A stretch of DNA of 64,000 bases. Origin: CAYFPO01 sp964345035 (GTDB lineage Bacteria > Fidelibacterota > Marinisomatia > SCGC-AAA003-L08 > GCA-002704045). The DNA lies in assembly GCA_964345035.1 (NCBI GenBank), contig CAYFPO010000003.1, positions 76,880 to 140,879 on the forward strand, read 5' to 3'. Shown one piece after another: positions 33,655 through 42,877 of this stretch (position 1 is the stretch's first letter; every line of letters begins with the position of its first letter). A model generated the notes under the pieces. It searched no databases. It was not told the origin of the DNA and worked only from the letters and a program-made list of their open reading frames with translations. Made by a program: the position numbers and the translations under genes.

Positions 33655-35820
33655 TTATGTCCGCTGTTTTTGAAATCCTTTAGATCGTTTTTTGTGTTTA
33701 TTTCCACTATTAAAGGATTTATTATTGTTACCTTTATAATTATCCGGCTTAGGCAATAAAGCCTTTATACTAAAATTCAATCGTTTCATGTTGTCAATTT
33801 CTTGAAGTTTCACCTTTACTTCATCACCAACTTTTACCACATCTTCAACTTTACCAACATGTTCCCAGGCCAATTCAGATATATGCACCAATCCTTCATG
33901 TCCTGGTGCAATAGACACAAATGCGCCAAAATCCATAATTTTAACTACTGTTGCATCGTAAGATTCACCTGGTTCAGGTACAAGATTGTATTTTTCAACA
34001 ATACTTTTTACCTTTTCCATTGGTTCAGAATCAATTCCCATAATTATAACCCTGCCGTCATCATCAACATTAATTTGGCATTCATAATCTTCTATCAGCT
34101 TTTTAATATTCTTTCCGCCTGGCCCTATAAAATCACCTATTCTGTCTACAGGCAATTCACTTTGTATGATTTTAGGGGCAAATTTTGACAACTGTTTTCG
34201 GGGAGATGACAGTTCATCATTCATTTTTTGCAGAATATGTAATCGCCCATCTTTTGCTTGTTGTAGTGCCTTTTTCATAATAGGAATGGGTAGTCCATCA
34301 ATTTTAAGGTCCATTTGTATTGCCGTAATTCCTTTATCAGAACCTGTAACTTTAAAGTCCATGTCACCAAGATGATCTTCCGTTCCAAGGATGTCTGACA
34401 ATATTGCGTAATTATCCTCATCTTCCATAATTAACCCCATAGCAATACCAGCTACTGGAGTGGTTATTGGTACACCGGCATCCATTAATGACATAGTTGC
34501 ACCGCATACTGTTGCCATAGAGGATGATCCATTGGATTCCAAAATATCTGACACAATCCGATAAGTATACGGAAATTCTTCTTGTGTAGGTATCACCCGT
34601 TTTAATGCCCGTTCAGCAAGATTTCCATGTCCTACTTCTCTCCTTGATAAACCCATGAATTTTCTGACTTCACCTACACTGAATGGCGGAAAATTATAAT
34701 GAAGCATATAATTTTTGTACGATAACCCATCAATATTGTCAAGCATTTGTTCATCTCTTTTACCACCCAATGTTGTTACCACAAGAGCTTGAGTTTCACC
34801 TCTAGTAAAAAGTGCAGAACCGTGAGTCCTTGGAAGAACCTCTGTTTGAATGGATATATCCCGAATATCTGAATGCCCCCTTCCGTCAGCTCGAACACCA
34901 TTAATTGTTTTAGTCCGCAAATCAATGCTGACTTTCTCATTGATGATATTTCTGATGGTCTTTTCATCATCTGGATATTCTTCAATCAAATTATCAACTA
35001 TGGAATCAGTAAATTCCTGTATATCCTGGTACCTTTCGTCTTTCATTTTAGGGTCATTCAGTGATGAAATATTCCCTTCAATTAAATTTAAAACTGTATC
35101 ATTCAATTTAGAATCTAATTCAGTCGGAATAAATTCTTTTTTTTCTTTACCACATTCTTCAGCTAATTCTATCTGAACTTTTATAATATCTTTAATTGCT
35201 TCATGAGCGTATTGAATCCCAGAAAGAAATGTATCTTCAGAAATAAAGTTTGCTTCCCCTTCTACCATGACAATAGAATCTTTTGTACCTGAAACAATTA
35301 TCTCCATATCGCTTATCTCAGATTGTTCTTTCGTTGGATTGATAATAAATTTATCTTCAATTTTACCGACTCTTACCGATGCAATAGGTCCATTCCATGG
35401 AATATCTGAAATAGTCAATGCTGCTGAAGCTCCAATACTTCCTAAAATATCAGGATCGTGTTCACCATCATAAGATAGAACATTGATTAAAATCTGAACT
35501 TCACACATAAATCCATCCGGAAACAGTGGTCTAATTGGCCTGTCAGTTAGTCTGGATGCGATTATTTCATCTTCTGAAGGTCTACCCTCTCTTTTAAAAA
35601 ATCCACCGGGGATTTTTCCTGCAGCATACATTTTTTCACGATAATCGACACTGAGCGGGAAATACCCTAAATCAGTGCTTTGATTCATATTGGATGTTGC
35701 TGTTACTAATACAATTGTATCTCCGTAAGTCACCGTTACTGCGCCGTTGGCTTGCTTAGCCATTTTTCCGGTTTCAATAATTAAATTCTTATCGGAAATA
35801 TTTATTTCCTTTTTATACAT
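33655..35820 (-). CDS. pnp: Polyribonucleotide nucleotidyltransferase (PNPase)
   Basis: Phosphorolytic 3'-5' exoribonuclease and degradosome core. Two RNase PH-like domains are present: F-F-K-R-E-G-R-P-S-E near residue 74, and G-T-R-G-E-T-Q-A-L around 342-350 in the catalytic second domain, with the D-I-L-G-T-E-D-H-L-G-D-M-D-F-K-V-T-G near 475-492. The KH domain has I-G-P-G-G-K-N-I-K-K and the S1 domain G-A-F-V-S-I-A-P-G-H-E-G-L-V-H-I-S-E-L. A Lys-rich tail closes it. At 721 aa it is of usual length. It is 13 nt downstream of rpsO, the classic rpsO-pnp pair. Confidence 0.97.
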   Translation of the reverse strand: MYKKEINISDKNLIIETGKMAKQANGAVTVTYGDTIVLVTATSNMNQSTDLGYFPLSVDYREKMYAAGKIPGGFFKREGRPSEDEIIASRLTDRPIRPLFPDGFMCEVQILINVLSYDGEHDPDILGSIGASAALTISDIPWNGPIASVRVGKIEDKFIINPTKEQSEISDMEIIVSGTKDSIVMVEGEANFISEDTFLSGIQYAHEAIKDIIKVQIELAEECGKEKKEFIPTELDSKLNDTVLNLIEGNISSLNDPKMKDERYQDIQEFTDSIVDNLIEEYPDDEKTIRNIINEKVSIDLRTKTINGVRADGRGHSDIRDISIQTEVLPRTHGSALFTRGETQALVVTTLGGKRDEQMLDNIDGLSYKNYMLHYNFPPFSVGEVRKFMGLSRREVGHGNLAERALKRVIPTQEEFPYTYRIVSDILESNGSSSMATVCGATMSLMDAGVPITTPVAGIAMGLIMEDEDNYAILSDILGTEDHLGDMDFKVTGSDKGITAIQMDLKIDGLPIPIMKKALQQAKDGRLHILQKMNDELSSPRKQLSKFAPKIIQSELPVDRIGDFIGPGGKNIKKLIEDYECQINVDDDGRVIIMGIDSEPMEKVKSIVEKYNLVPEPGESYDATVVKIMDFGAFVSIAPGHEGLVHISELAWEHVGKVEDVVKVGDEVKVKLQEIDNMKRLNFSIKALLPKPDNYKGNNNKSFNSGNKHKKRSKGFQKQRT

Positions 35821-35833
35821 TATTTTCCTTTTT

Positions 35834-36103
35834 TTATTTTCTTAATCCCAGTTCTGTCCTGAGTTTTTCATATTTCCCTGGATCTTGCTTAATTAGGTAT
35901 TTTGCCAGTTTTCTTCTCTGTGCTACCATTTTTGTCAATCCCCTTTCACCGCTGAAGTCCTTTTTATTTTTCTTTAAATGTTCAGTGATGTTTCTAATTC
36001 TTTCAGTTAACAAAGCTATTTGTGCCTCAATAGAACCTGAATTTGATTCTATTCCGCCAAATTGATTAATTAACTCCATTTTTCTTTCTTTCGTTATAGA
36101 CAT
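35834..36103 (-). CDS. rpsO: 30S ribosomal protein S15
   Basis: Primary 16S-binding small-subunit protein, 89 residues from the chosen start. Recognised by G-S-I-E-A-Q-I-A-L-L-T-E-R-I near residue 22, L-T-K-M-V-A-Q-R-R-K-L-A-K-Y-L near 55 and the C-terminal Y-E-K-L-R-T-E-L-G-L-R. The frame also opens at 36118, but the ATG at 36103 fits the usual S15 N-terminus (M-S-I-T-K-E-R-K) and has AGGAG 5 nt upstream, so it was chosen. It follows ribF and precedes pnp. Confidence 0.97.
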   Translation of the reverse strand: MSITKERKMELINQFGGIESNSGSIEAQIALLTERIRNITEHLKKNKKDFSGERGLTKMVAQRRKLAKYLIKQDPGKYEKLRTELGLRK

Positions 36104-36117
36104 AAGTCTCCTGTTCA

Positions 36118-37047
36118 TTAAACTTCTAAATATTGCTTACAAACTTCCCTATCAATTTTCAGTTGACTAATAAGTTCATCAGTTGAATTGAATTTTTTCT
36201 CTGGTCTGAGAAACTTTAGAAAAGTGATTTTAATTTTTTCTCCATATAAATTGTTGGTGAAATCTTTAAATAAATTTACCTCGATTTCTGCACTCCTTGT
36301 ATCATTAAAAGTTGGTCTGAATCCAATATTGCACATTCCATTTATAATATAGCCTTGAAATTCTGCACGTATGCAATATGATCCATTTGCGGGGATCAAT
36401 TGATCTTTGTTCACTGGTTCTAAATTTGCAGTTGGAAATGATAAATTCACACCTCGACCACTGCCTTGTTTAATTTTACCCACTAATTCATATTCCCAGC
36501 CCAGATATTTATTTGCAGATTCAATGTCATTATTTTTAATGCAATTTCTAATCAAAGTGCTGTTGATAATCTTTCCGTCCACTTCTAATGGCCCCAATAG
36601 AATTGAATTATACCCAAATATTTCTTCACGAGACTTCAATAATTGGTAATTCCCCTCGCGATTATGGCCAAAATGGTGGTCATGTCCTACGATAATAAAC
36701 TTTGGATTGAAAAACCGTATTATTATATTTTTGAGGAATTCATCAGCAGAAATATTAGATATATTTTTTGAGAAAGGAATGACAATGAGATTCTGAATTC
36801 CAAATTTTTCAATTAGACTGATTTTTTTTTCTATGGTTGTAAGTAATTTTTTATTTTTTTGAGGATTTAATATTTGTTGTGGATGAGGATCAAATGTAAT
36901 AAGCACTGAATCTAGACCATCTCTGGCTATGTATTTAATTTCATTGAGCAGACTTTGATGCCCTAAATGAATCCCGTCAAAAGTCCCTATACTGACAACA
37001 CAGTCTTTTTTAGGCTGTAATTCTTTTAGATCTTTGCAGACAACCAT
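36118..37047 (-). CDS. ribF: Bifunctional riboflavin kinase / FAD synthetase
   Basis: Makes FMN and FAD from riboflavin. The N-terminal nucleotidyltransferase has G-T-F-D-G-I-H-L-G-H near residue 22-31 and the G-H-D-H-H-F-G-H-N-R-E-G segment near residue 122. The C-terminal kinase domain has G-S-G-R-G-V-N-L-S-F-P-T-A-N-L near residue 195, N-G-x-Y-C-I-R and the closing F-L-K-F-L-R-P-E-K-K-F near 280. Length 309 aa is normal. It overlaps truB by 22 nt, typical of the truB-ribF pair. Confidence 0.95.
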   Translation of the reverse strand: MVVCKDLKELQPKKDCVVSIGTFDGIHLGHQSLLNEIKYIARDGLDSVLITFDPHPQQILNPQKNKKLLTTIEKKISLIEKFGIQNLIVIPFSKNISNISADEFLKNIIIRFFNPKFIIVGHDHHFGHNREGNYQLLKSREEIFGYNSILLGPLEVDGKIINSTLIRNCIKNNDIESANKYLGWEYELVGKIKQGSGRGVNLSFPTANLEPVNKDQLIPANGSYCIRAEFQGYIINGMCNIGFRPTFNDTRSAEIEVNLFKDFTNNLYGEKIKITFLKFLRPEKKFNSTDELISQLKIDREVCKQYLEV

Positions 37048-37700
37048 TCTTTTATATTTTCAATTTCAACTGCATCATCCAATAAATAATTTCCAATCCT
37101 CGTTCTCTTTAATGTTTTTAATAAACCAACAGTCCCTAAGCATTCAGCAAAATCTCTTGCAATAGCCCGTATATAGGTTCCACGTCCGCATACAATTCTA
37201 AAAGTAAATGAATCCTTTAATATTTTAATAATTTCAAATTCATAAATATGTACTTTTCTCGGAGGGATATCAATTTTTATTCCTTTTCTTGCATATGAAT
37301 ATAAAGGTTTACCATTCACTTTTAATGCTGAATATTGGGGAGGTACTTGATTAATTTCTCCAATAAAAGAATTAGCAATTGATTGAAGATGCTCTGCATT
37401 TAAATTTTGAACAGGCAATTTTTTTGTTACTGGCGATTCAGGGTCAAGTGTATCTGTGGTTTTTCCCAGCTGTATTTCGCCTGTATATTCTTTTTTCCTG
37501 TTCATCAAACTGTTGACCATAGAAGTTGATTTTCCAGTGCAAATTAACAGCAATCCTTCTGCAAATGGATCAAGGGTACCAGAATGACCAACTTTTTTCT
37601 GTTTTACGATACCTCTAACCTTCTTCACAACATCAAATGAAGTCCAATTCACTGGTTTCCAAACAGGAATTATAGTATTAATGGTATTAGTTTGTGTCAT
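37026..37700 (-). CDS. truB: tRNA pseudouridine(55) synthase TruB
   Basis: Forms pseudouridine 55 in the tRNA T-loop. The catalytic motif is H-S-G-T-L-D-P-F-A-E-G-L-L near residue 39, in which the Asp is the nucleophile. Y-S-A-L-K-V-N-G-K-P-L-Y near 120 and C-G-R-G-T-Y-I-R-A-I-A-R-D near 166 follow. At 224 residues it is short: the C-terminal PUA domain is missing, as in several bacterial phyla. It overlaps rbfA by 4 nt. Confidence 0.95.
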   Translation of the reverse strand: MTQTNTINTIIPVWKPVNWTSFDVVKKVRGIVKQKKVGHSGTLDPFAEGLLLICTGKSTSMVNSLMNRKKEYTGEIQLGKTTDTLDPESPVTKKLPVQNLNAEHLQSIANSFIGEINQVPPQYSALKVNGKPLYSYARKGIKIDIPPRKVHIYEFEIIKILKDSFTFRIVCGRGTYIRAIARDFAECLGTVGLLKTLKRTRIGNYLLDDAVEIENIKEWLSAKI

Positions 37701-38053
37701 TTGTCAATGCGCTTAAGCAATTCATTTATTTTAGATGCATTTTCAAATGTATCATCATAGTAAAAATTTATCTCAGGAACGTATTTTGTTCTTAATTTTT
37801 TACCCATCTGAAAACGAACGTTTTTTTTATTATTATCAAGTTCCATAAGGATTTCTTCTATAGACAATTTGTTATCAATACAACTTACAAAAATTTTCGC
37901 GTGTTTTAGATCTGAAGAAATTTGAACTTTTGTTATCGTTAAAAGGCCAGTATCTTTAATAAATACTTTATTAAGGAATACATCTCCAAGTATGGATTTG
38001 AGCTCATCACCAAGTCGTTCCGCCCTGGTATATGGTTTTATAGAGAAATTCAT
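37697..38053 (-). CDS. rbfA: Ribosome-binding factor A
   Basis: A 118-residue KH-like protein that helps mature the 30S subunit. Y-T-R-A-E-R-L-G-D-E-L at the start, L-T-I-T-K-V-Q-I-S-S-D-L-K-H-A-K-I-F-V-S near 41-58 and V-P-E-I-N-F-Y-Y-D-D-T near 92 match the family. Overlaps infB and truB by 4 nt each. Confidence 0.93.
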   Translation of the reverse strand: MNFSIKPYTRAERLGDELKSILGDVFLNKVFIKDTGLLTITKVQISSDLKHAKIFVSCIDNKLSIEEILMELDNNKKNVRFQMGKKLRTKYVPEINFYYDDTFENASKINELLKRIDK

Positions 38054-40596
38054 GCATGCAATTTTCTTTTAACTTCTTTTATTTCATAGAATTCAATAAT
38101 ATCACCTTCATTGAAATCAATAAACCCTTCTATAGCAATTCCGCATTCGAATCCTTCAAGGACTTCACTAGCATCGTCTTTAAATCGCTTTAGTGAAGTT
38201 AATAATCCTTCGTGAATTATTTCATCTTCCCGTTTAATTCGTAATTTAGTATTCCGTATTGCTTTACCTGATTTTATATATGAACCTGCAATAGCAGATT
38301 TCCTGCCTACTTTAAAGATATTCCTAACTTCTGCAATACCAATTGCAGATTCAATTTCATCTGGTGTCAGCAACCCTTCCAGCGCTAATTTGACTTCGTC
38401 AACTGCATCATAAATTATCGAATAATTTCTGATATCAATTCCACGACGTTTTGCTATTACTTTTGCTTCCGGGGAAGTTTTTACATTAAAAGCAATAATA
38501 ACAGCATTAGAAGCCGCAGACAATCTAACATCATTTTCAGTGATCATACCCACGGCTCTATGTATAATGTTCACTGCAACCTCTTTAAATGACAGTGCCA
38601 TAAGTGAATCACTTAAGGCTTCAATTGACCCGTCTACATCTCCCTTGATAATAATATCAAGGTTTTTAATTTCACCTTCAGAAATCTGTTGTCCAATCTG
38701 TTCCAATGTGCGGTATTTAAACCTTCGGTGTTCGGCTTCACGTTTGATCTGCGACCTTCCCAGTGCTATCTTTTTAGCTTCCCGTTCATCGCTCATTACT
38801 ATAAAATTATCTCCGGCATTTGGTACATCTTCAAATCCGAGCACTTGGACAGGATCCGATGGGGTTGCCATTTTTATTCTTTGATTCCGTTCATTCAATA
38901 ATGCCCGAACTTTAGAATGCTGTGTTCCGCAAACAAAAATATCACCTTTATGGAGGGTGCCTTGTTCAATTAATATTGTAGAAATTGGACCAAGCCCTTT
39001 GTCCAATCTGGATTCTATAACAGTTCCTTTTGCGGCACCTTCTTTAATAGCTTTTAGATCAAGTACCTCAGATTCCAGGAGTATTTTATCAAGCAGGTCA
39101 TCTATCCCATCACCCGTTTTAGCAGAAATATTGGAAGACTGAACTTTTCCGCCATATTCTTCAACAAGTATATTTTCTTCCGAAAGCTCCCGTTTAATTT
39201 TTTCTATATCTGATTGTGGTCGGTCAATTTTATTTATGGCAATAATCATCGGAACATCAGCCGCTTGAGCATGATGGATTGCCTCTTTTGTTTGCGGCAT
39301 TACTGCATCATCCGCTGCAACCACAATAACAACTATATCCGTAACTTGTGCTCCTCTGGCCCGCATTGCAGTAAAAGCTTCGTGACCCGGAGTGTCAATA
39401 AATGTAATTTTTTTGTTATTTTTTACGGTTACTTCATATGCCCCTATATGTTGAGTTATGCCGCCTGATTCACCAGCCACCACGTTAGTATCACGAATAT
39501 AATCCAGCAGAGATGTTTTTCCGTGGTCAACATGCCCCATTACCGTGACAACCGGTGGACGAAAAACAGCATCACCAGTTTCTTTCTCTGCCAGAACATT
39601 TTCAAGTATATCTTCACCAAATTCTGTATCCGATGAAATTTGAAATTTGAATTCATCTGCAATCAGCATCAAGTTTTCCATATCCAACCGCTGATTGATA
39701 GTTACCATCATTCCCATTTTCATACACGCCATTATTACTTCATTTGATGGTACAGACATAGACTGTGCTAATTCATCCACAGTACTGAATTCTGGTATTT
39801 TCAAAATATGATTTGATATGGTCTCATCAGATTTTGATTCGTGTTTTTTCTCGACACGCTTTTGTTTCTTTTTCGGAGTTTTTACATCAAATACTGGAAG
39901 TGGCTGTTTAGCTTTAATCTTTTCAGGAGTTTTTACTTCTTTCGATTCGTTCCCCGGCTTTTTAACTTTTCTGTTTTTATTAATCTTGTCTGCAATCGCA
40001 GAGATATCTACTTCTTTTAATTTATGACTACCAGACAGTATTTCCTTTAAAACACGATCTTTGTCTGATTTTTTACCAATTGATGGTTTTTGTTTTCCGG
40101 GTTTACCTCTACCTGCTTTGGAATGTACTGAAGGTAAAGAATCAGCTGGTACTCTGGGTTTTACATCTTTTTTGTCTTTTTTAGGATCCTGAGAAGATTG
40201 GTGTTCTTCTCGTTCGAGTTTTAGCCTTTCTGATTCTTTTTTAATTTTATCCTTTAATAATTGATGTGCATTAGCATCTTTTTGTTTTTTTGATTCTAAT
40301 TTCTTAGAAGGTTTTATTGTTTTACTAATTGGAGTTTTTGTTTTTTCATCTATATCCTTTTTTCTCCGTGTATCAACAATCGCCTTTCGAGCCTGCTCTT
40401 TTCTAAATCTTTCAATTTGAAGTTTTTCTTTTGAAAATTCACCAAGAATTTTTTCATAAATCTCAATATCAACTTCGGACATTAAACTCTCTACTTTTAT
40501 ATTTTCATCCTTTAAAAAGGACATAATATCATTGTGAGAAATATTTAATTCCTTAGCAATATGAAAAATTCTTTTCTTTTTTACATCTGAGGTCAT
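38050..40596 (-). CDS. infB: Translation initiation factor IF-2
   Basis: GTPase that brings fMet-tRNA to the 30S subunit. The N-terminal IF2-N domain (R-I-F-H-I-A-K-E-L-N near residue 9) is followed by a long Lys/Glu-rich disordered region to about residue 250. The GTPase domain has G-H-V-D-H-G-K-T near 353, D-T-P-G-H-E-A-F and N-K-I-D, followed by the C-terminal barrel domains. 848 aa, normal. Starts two nt after the nusA stop. Confidence 0.97.
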   Translation of the reverse strand: MTSDVKKKRIFHIAKELNISHNDIMSFLKDENIKVESLMSEVDIEIYEKILGEFSKEKLQIERFRKEQARKAIVDTRRKKDIDEKTKTPISKTIKPSKKLESKKQKDANAHQLLKDKIKKESERLKLEREEHQSSQDPKKDKKDVKPRVPADSLPSVHSKAGRGKPGKQKPSIGKKSDKDRVLKEILSGSHKLKEVDISAIADKINKNRKVKKPGNESKEVKTPEKIKAKQPLPVFDVKTPKKKQKRVEKKHESKSDETISNHILKIPEFSTVDELAQSMSVPSNEVIMACMKMGMMVTINQRLDMENLMLIADEFKFQISSDTEFGEDILENVLAEKETGDAVFRPPVVTVMGHVDHGKTSLLDYIRDTNVVAGESGGITQHIGAYEVTVKNNKKITFIDTPGHEAFTAMRARGAQVTDIVVIVVAADDAVMPQTKEAIHHAQAADVPMIIAINKIDRPQSDIEKIKRELSEENILVEEYGGKVQSSNISAKTGDGIDDLLDKILLESEVLDLKAIKEGAAKGTVIESRLDKGLGPISTILIEQGTLHKGDIFVCGTQHSKVRALLNERNQRIKMATPSDPVQVLGFEDVPNAGDNFIVMSDEREAKKIALGRSQIKREAEHRRFKYRTLEQIGQQISEGEIKNLDIIIKGDVDGSIEALSDSLMALSFKEVAVNIIHRAVGMITENDVRLSAASNAVIIAFNVKTSPEAKVIAKRRGIDIRNYSIIYDAVDEVKLALEGLLTPDEIESAIGIAEVRNIFKVGRKSAIAGSYIKSGKAIRNTKLRIKREDEIIHEGLLTSLKRFKDDASEVLEGFECGIAIEGFIDFNEGDIIEFYEIKEVKRKLHA

Positions 40597-40597
40597 T

Positions 40598-41911
40598 TCA
40601 GGATTCAGCTACTTCCTCCATAGTATTTTCTGGTTTATTTTTATCATTGCTATCAGTATCGCCCTCATTCTGTTCTTGTACAAACTCAGTAATTAATTCT
40701 GAAATTTTATCAACAGTTTTTTCTCCGAATCCTTTAATAGAAAGCAGATCACTCCGATTTGTATTTAAAAATTCTTCACAATTATTGATATTATTATCCA
40801 ATAATATTGCCAGTTGTGATGGTGTAATTCCTTCAACATCTTTGAGAAGCTTTTCAGGTGATTCAGCAGGTTTATATTCTGATTTTCTCACAGCGTCAAT
40901 TGTATACCCGGTAACATCTGATGCAAGTTTAATATTTTGACCATTTCTGCCAATCGCAATTGGTAATTCGTCGTCATTGAAAATTGCTACAACGTATTTT
41001 TTCTCCTCATCTATAAACATATTTACAGGTTTAACCGGCGCCAATGCTCTAGATATTAAAATTTCCGGTTGATTACTCCAATTAATTATATCAATTTTTT
41101 CACCGTTCAGTTCACGTACAATAGCTTGAATTCTACTTCCCCTCATTCCTACACAGGCACCAACTGCATCAATTCGTTTGTCAGAAGAAAATACAATTAT
41201 TTTGCTCCTGTCTCCTGCAATCCTGGAAACATCTTTAATTTCGATTATTCCGTCTTCTATCTCCGGAATTTCCATTTCAAATAATCGCTTCAGAAAAAGA
41301 TCATCACTGCGGGATAATACAATGTCCGGACCTCTGGGAGTCCAATCAATGCTTTTCACAATTGCACGCATTGTATCGCCTCTCCTATATCTGTCGTTCA
41401 TCATTTGATTTTCAAGTGGTATACGTAATTCTATTTTATCAATATTTACATACACATTATCGCGGTGTATTTGATGAATATAACCCATAACAATTTCTCC
41501 AATTTTGGATTCATATTCATCATAGACTACTTGCTTTTCAACGTCCTTTATTTTCTGATGTAAATGTTGTTTAGCAGTGTTTACCAACCTCCTGCCAAAA
41601 TCTGCTGGTGTATATACTTTTATGAATGGATCACCGATAGAGAGGGATTTATCTACTTGTTGTGCTTCTTCCAAGCTGATTTCAATTACTGAATCAGTAA
41701 CATTGTCAACGATAGTCATTTCCTGATAAATTTCAATTTCACCCTTTTCCATATTCACAATTACGCTAAAATTTTCATACCCCTCTCCAAATTTTTTCTC
41801 TACAAGGGTCATGAATAAATCCTCGATAATAGTACCAAGATTGGTTCTATCAATATTTTTTTCCCGTGCTATCACGGAAAATGCTTCAATAATTGTTTGA
41901 TTATTACGCAT
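40598..41911 (-). CDS. nusA: Transcription termination/antitermination factor NusA
   Basis: RNA polymerase-binding factor. The order is an N-terminal polymerase-binding domain (about residues 1-125), an S1 domain (about 130-200), tandem KH domains (G-A-C-V-G-M-R-G-S-R-I near 252 and I-G-R-N-G-Q-N-I-K-L-A near 318), then a helix-hairpin-helix-type region (L-L-S-I-K-G-F-G-E-K-T near 388) and an acidic tail. It begins the nusA-infB-rbfA-truB-ribF-rpsO-pnp series. The usual upstream rimP is absent: a terminator and an unrelated TPR gene lie there instead. Confidence 0.96.
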   Translation of the reverse strand: MRNNQTIIEAFSVIAREKNIDRTNLGTIIEDLFMTLVEKKFGEGYENFSVIVNMEKGEIEIYQEMTIVDNVTDSVIEISLEEAQQVDKSLSIGDPFIKVYTPADFGRRLVNTAKQHLHQKIKDVEKQVVYDEYESKIGEIVMGYIHQIHRDNVYVNIDKIELRIPLENQMMNDRYRRGDTMRAIVKSIDWTPRGPDIVLSRSDDLFLKRLFEMEIPEIEDGIIEIKDVSRIAGDRSKIIVFSSDKRIDAVGACVGMRGSRIQAIVRELNGEKIDIINWSNQPEILISRALAPVKPVNMFIDEEKKYVVAIFNDDELPIAIGRNGQNIKLASDVTGYTIDAVRKSEYKPAESPEKLLKDVEGITPSQLAILLDNNINNCEEFLNTNRSDLLSIKGFGEKTVDKISELITEFVQEQNEGDTDSNDKNKPENTMEEVAES

Positions 41912-41947
41912 ATCTCCTCAATCAATATAATTTCTTACTAAAAAACA

Positions 41948-41972
41948 GAAAGTGGGTATTTTCCCCACTTTC
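41948..41972 (-). terminator. Rho-independent terminator of the TPR gene
   Basis: A perfect 9-bp hairpin (GAAAGTGGG/CCCACTTTC, loop of 7 nt) is followed on the minus strand by TGTTTTTT. It lies 44 nt after the TPR gene stop and 37 nt before the nusA start, so it separates the two transcripts and implies that nusA has its own promoter in the small gap. Confidence 0.85.
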
Positions 41973-42015
41973 GACTGTTAAAATTACGACTTTTTGGTAA
42001 TTGGCTACAAAATCT

Positions 42016-42684
42016 TTATTGGTTCATTAAATATTCCAATTCACCCAAGAGTTCCTCTGAATCATTTTTAATATTATACTTTAAATTTTCGGTATCCAGA
42101 ATGTCTGAAACTATATCATGTGCCAGCTTTATTTGATTATTCAATTTATACCCTCTTGCTGCATTTAATTGATATTGATGTTTGAATGGACCTAATTCAA
42201 CCGATTTTGACGCATCCAGATATCTGTCAATTGCATCATCGTAATTTTCCTGGTCCATATGAAGATTACCAATGGTATTCAGAACAGATGACAAGAGTAT
42301 ATCATCTTCAATTTGACTTGCAAGTTCTTCAAACAATATCAATGCTTTTTCTGATTCTCCGTTTTTAATATGCTCCGTAGCAAGATAAAATTTTGCAAGG
42401 TTACTACCGGTCGTGCCATTATAATCATCCGTCGCATTTTGAAATTCAATTTTAGCAAGATCTAACTGGGTATCAATATACATATTTTGTGCTTTACCAA
42501 AAATTACTGCAGCTTCGTTTTCGTTTGTTTGTAGGGAATTGTTATAAATCCAATACCCTGTAACAACGACAGCTATTCCCACAACAGCTTGAGTAATCTT
42601 TTTTTGGTTCTTTTTGACCAATTCAATTCCTTGAAAAATGTTCTCACGAACGGGATCATGTTTTAATTCTTTTTTGTTAGTCAT
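42016..42684 (-). CDS. Membrane-anchored TPR protein (YfgM-like)
   Basis: A 222-residue protein with a cytoplasmic N-terminus, one membrane helix (about residues 31-50, V-V-G-I-A-V-V-V-T-G-Y-W-I-Y) and TPR-like helices in the rest, for example the pair around G-N-L-H-M-D-Q-E-N-Y-D-D-A-I-D-R-Y. The layout matches the YfgM/ancillary SecYEG interactor type. A ribosome-binding site AAGGAA precedes the ATG. Its exact role is unknown. Confidence 0.7.
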   Translation of the reverse strand: MTNKKELKHDPVRENIFQGIELVKKNQKKITQAVVGIAVVVTGYWIYNNSLQTNENEAAVIFGKAQNMYIDTQLDLAKIEFQNATDDYNGTTGSNLAKFYLATEHIKNGESEKALILFEELASQIEDDILLSSVLNTIGNLHMDQENYDDAIDRYLDASKSVELGPFKHQYQLNAARGYKLNNQIKLAHDIVSDILDTENLKYNIKNDSEELLGELEYLMNQ

Positions 42685-42735
42685 TTAATTTCCTTAAAAT
42701 ATTTTTTAATACTGTAAAACCTGGTTTCCGATCGG

Positions 42736-42809
42736 TACCCTCGTCCGGAATCGAACCGGAAGCCTTTCACTTAGGAGGCGAATGCTCTATCCTATTGAGC
42801 TACGAGGGC
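42736..42809 (-). tRNA. tRNA-Arg (anticodon CCT)
   Basis: Cloverleaf on the minus strand. The acceptor stem GCCCTCG pairs with CGAGGGT (first pair G-T), then discriminator A. The anticodon loop CTCCTAA sits in a TTCGC/GTGAA stem, giving anticodon CCT for codon AGG. The T arm contains GGTTCGATTCC. CCA is not encoded. Confidence 0.95.
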
Positions 42810-42877
42810 AAAAATGTAAATTTTGTTGAATATTTACGGGCGAAGTTATTGCTATATTCTGATAGTAGACAAAGATA

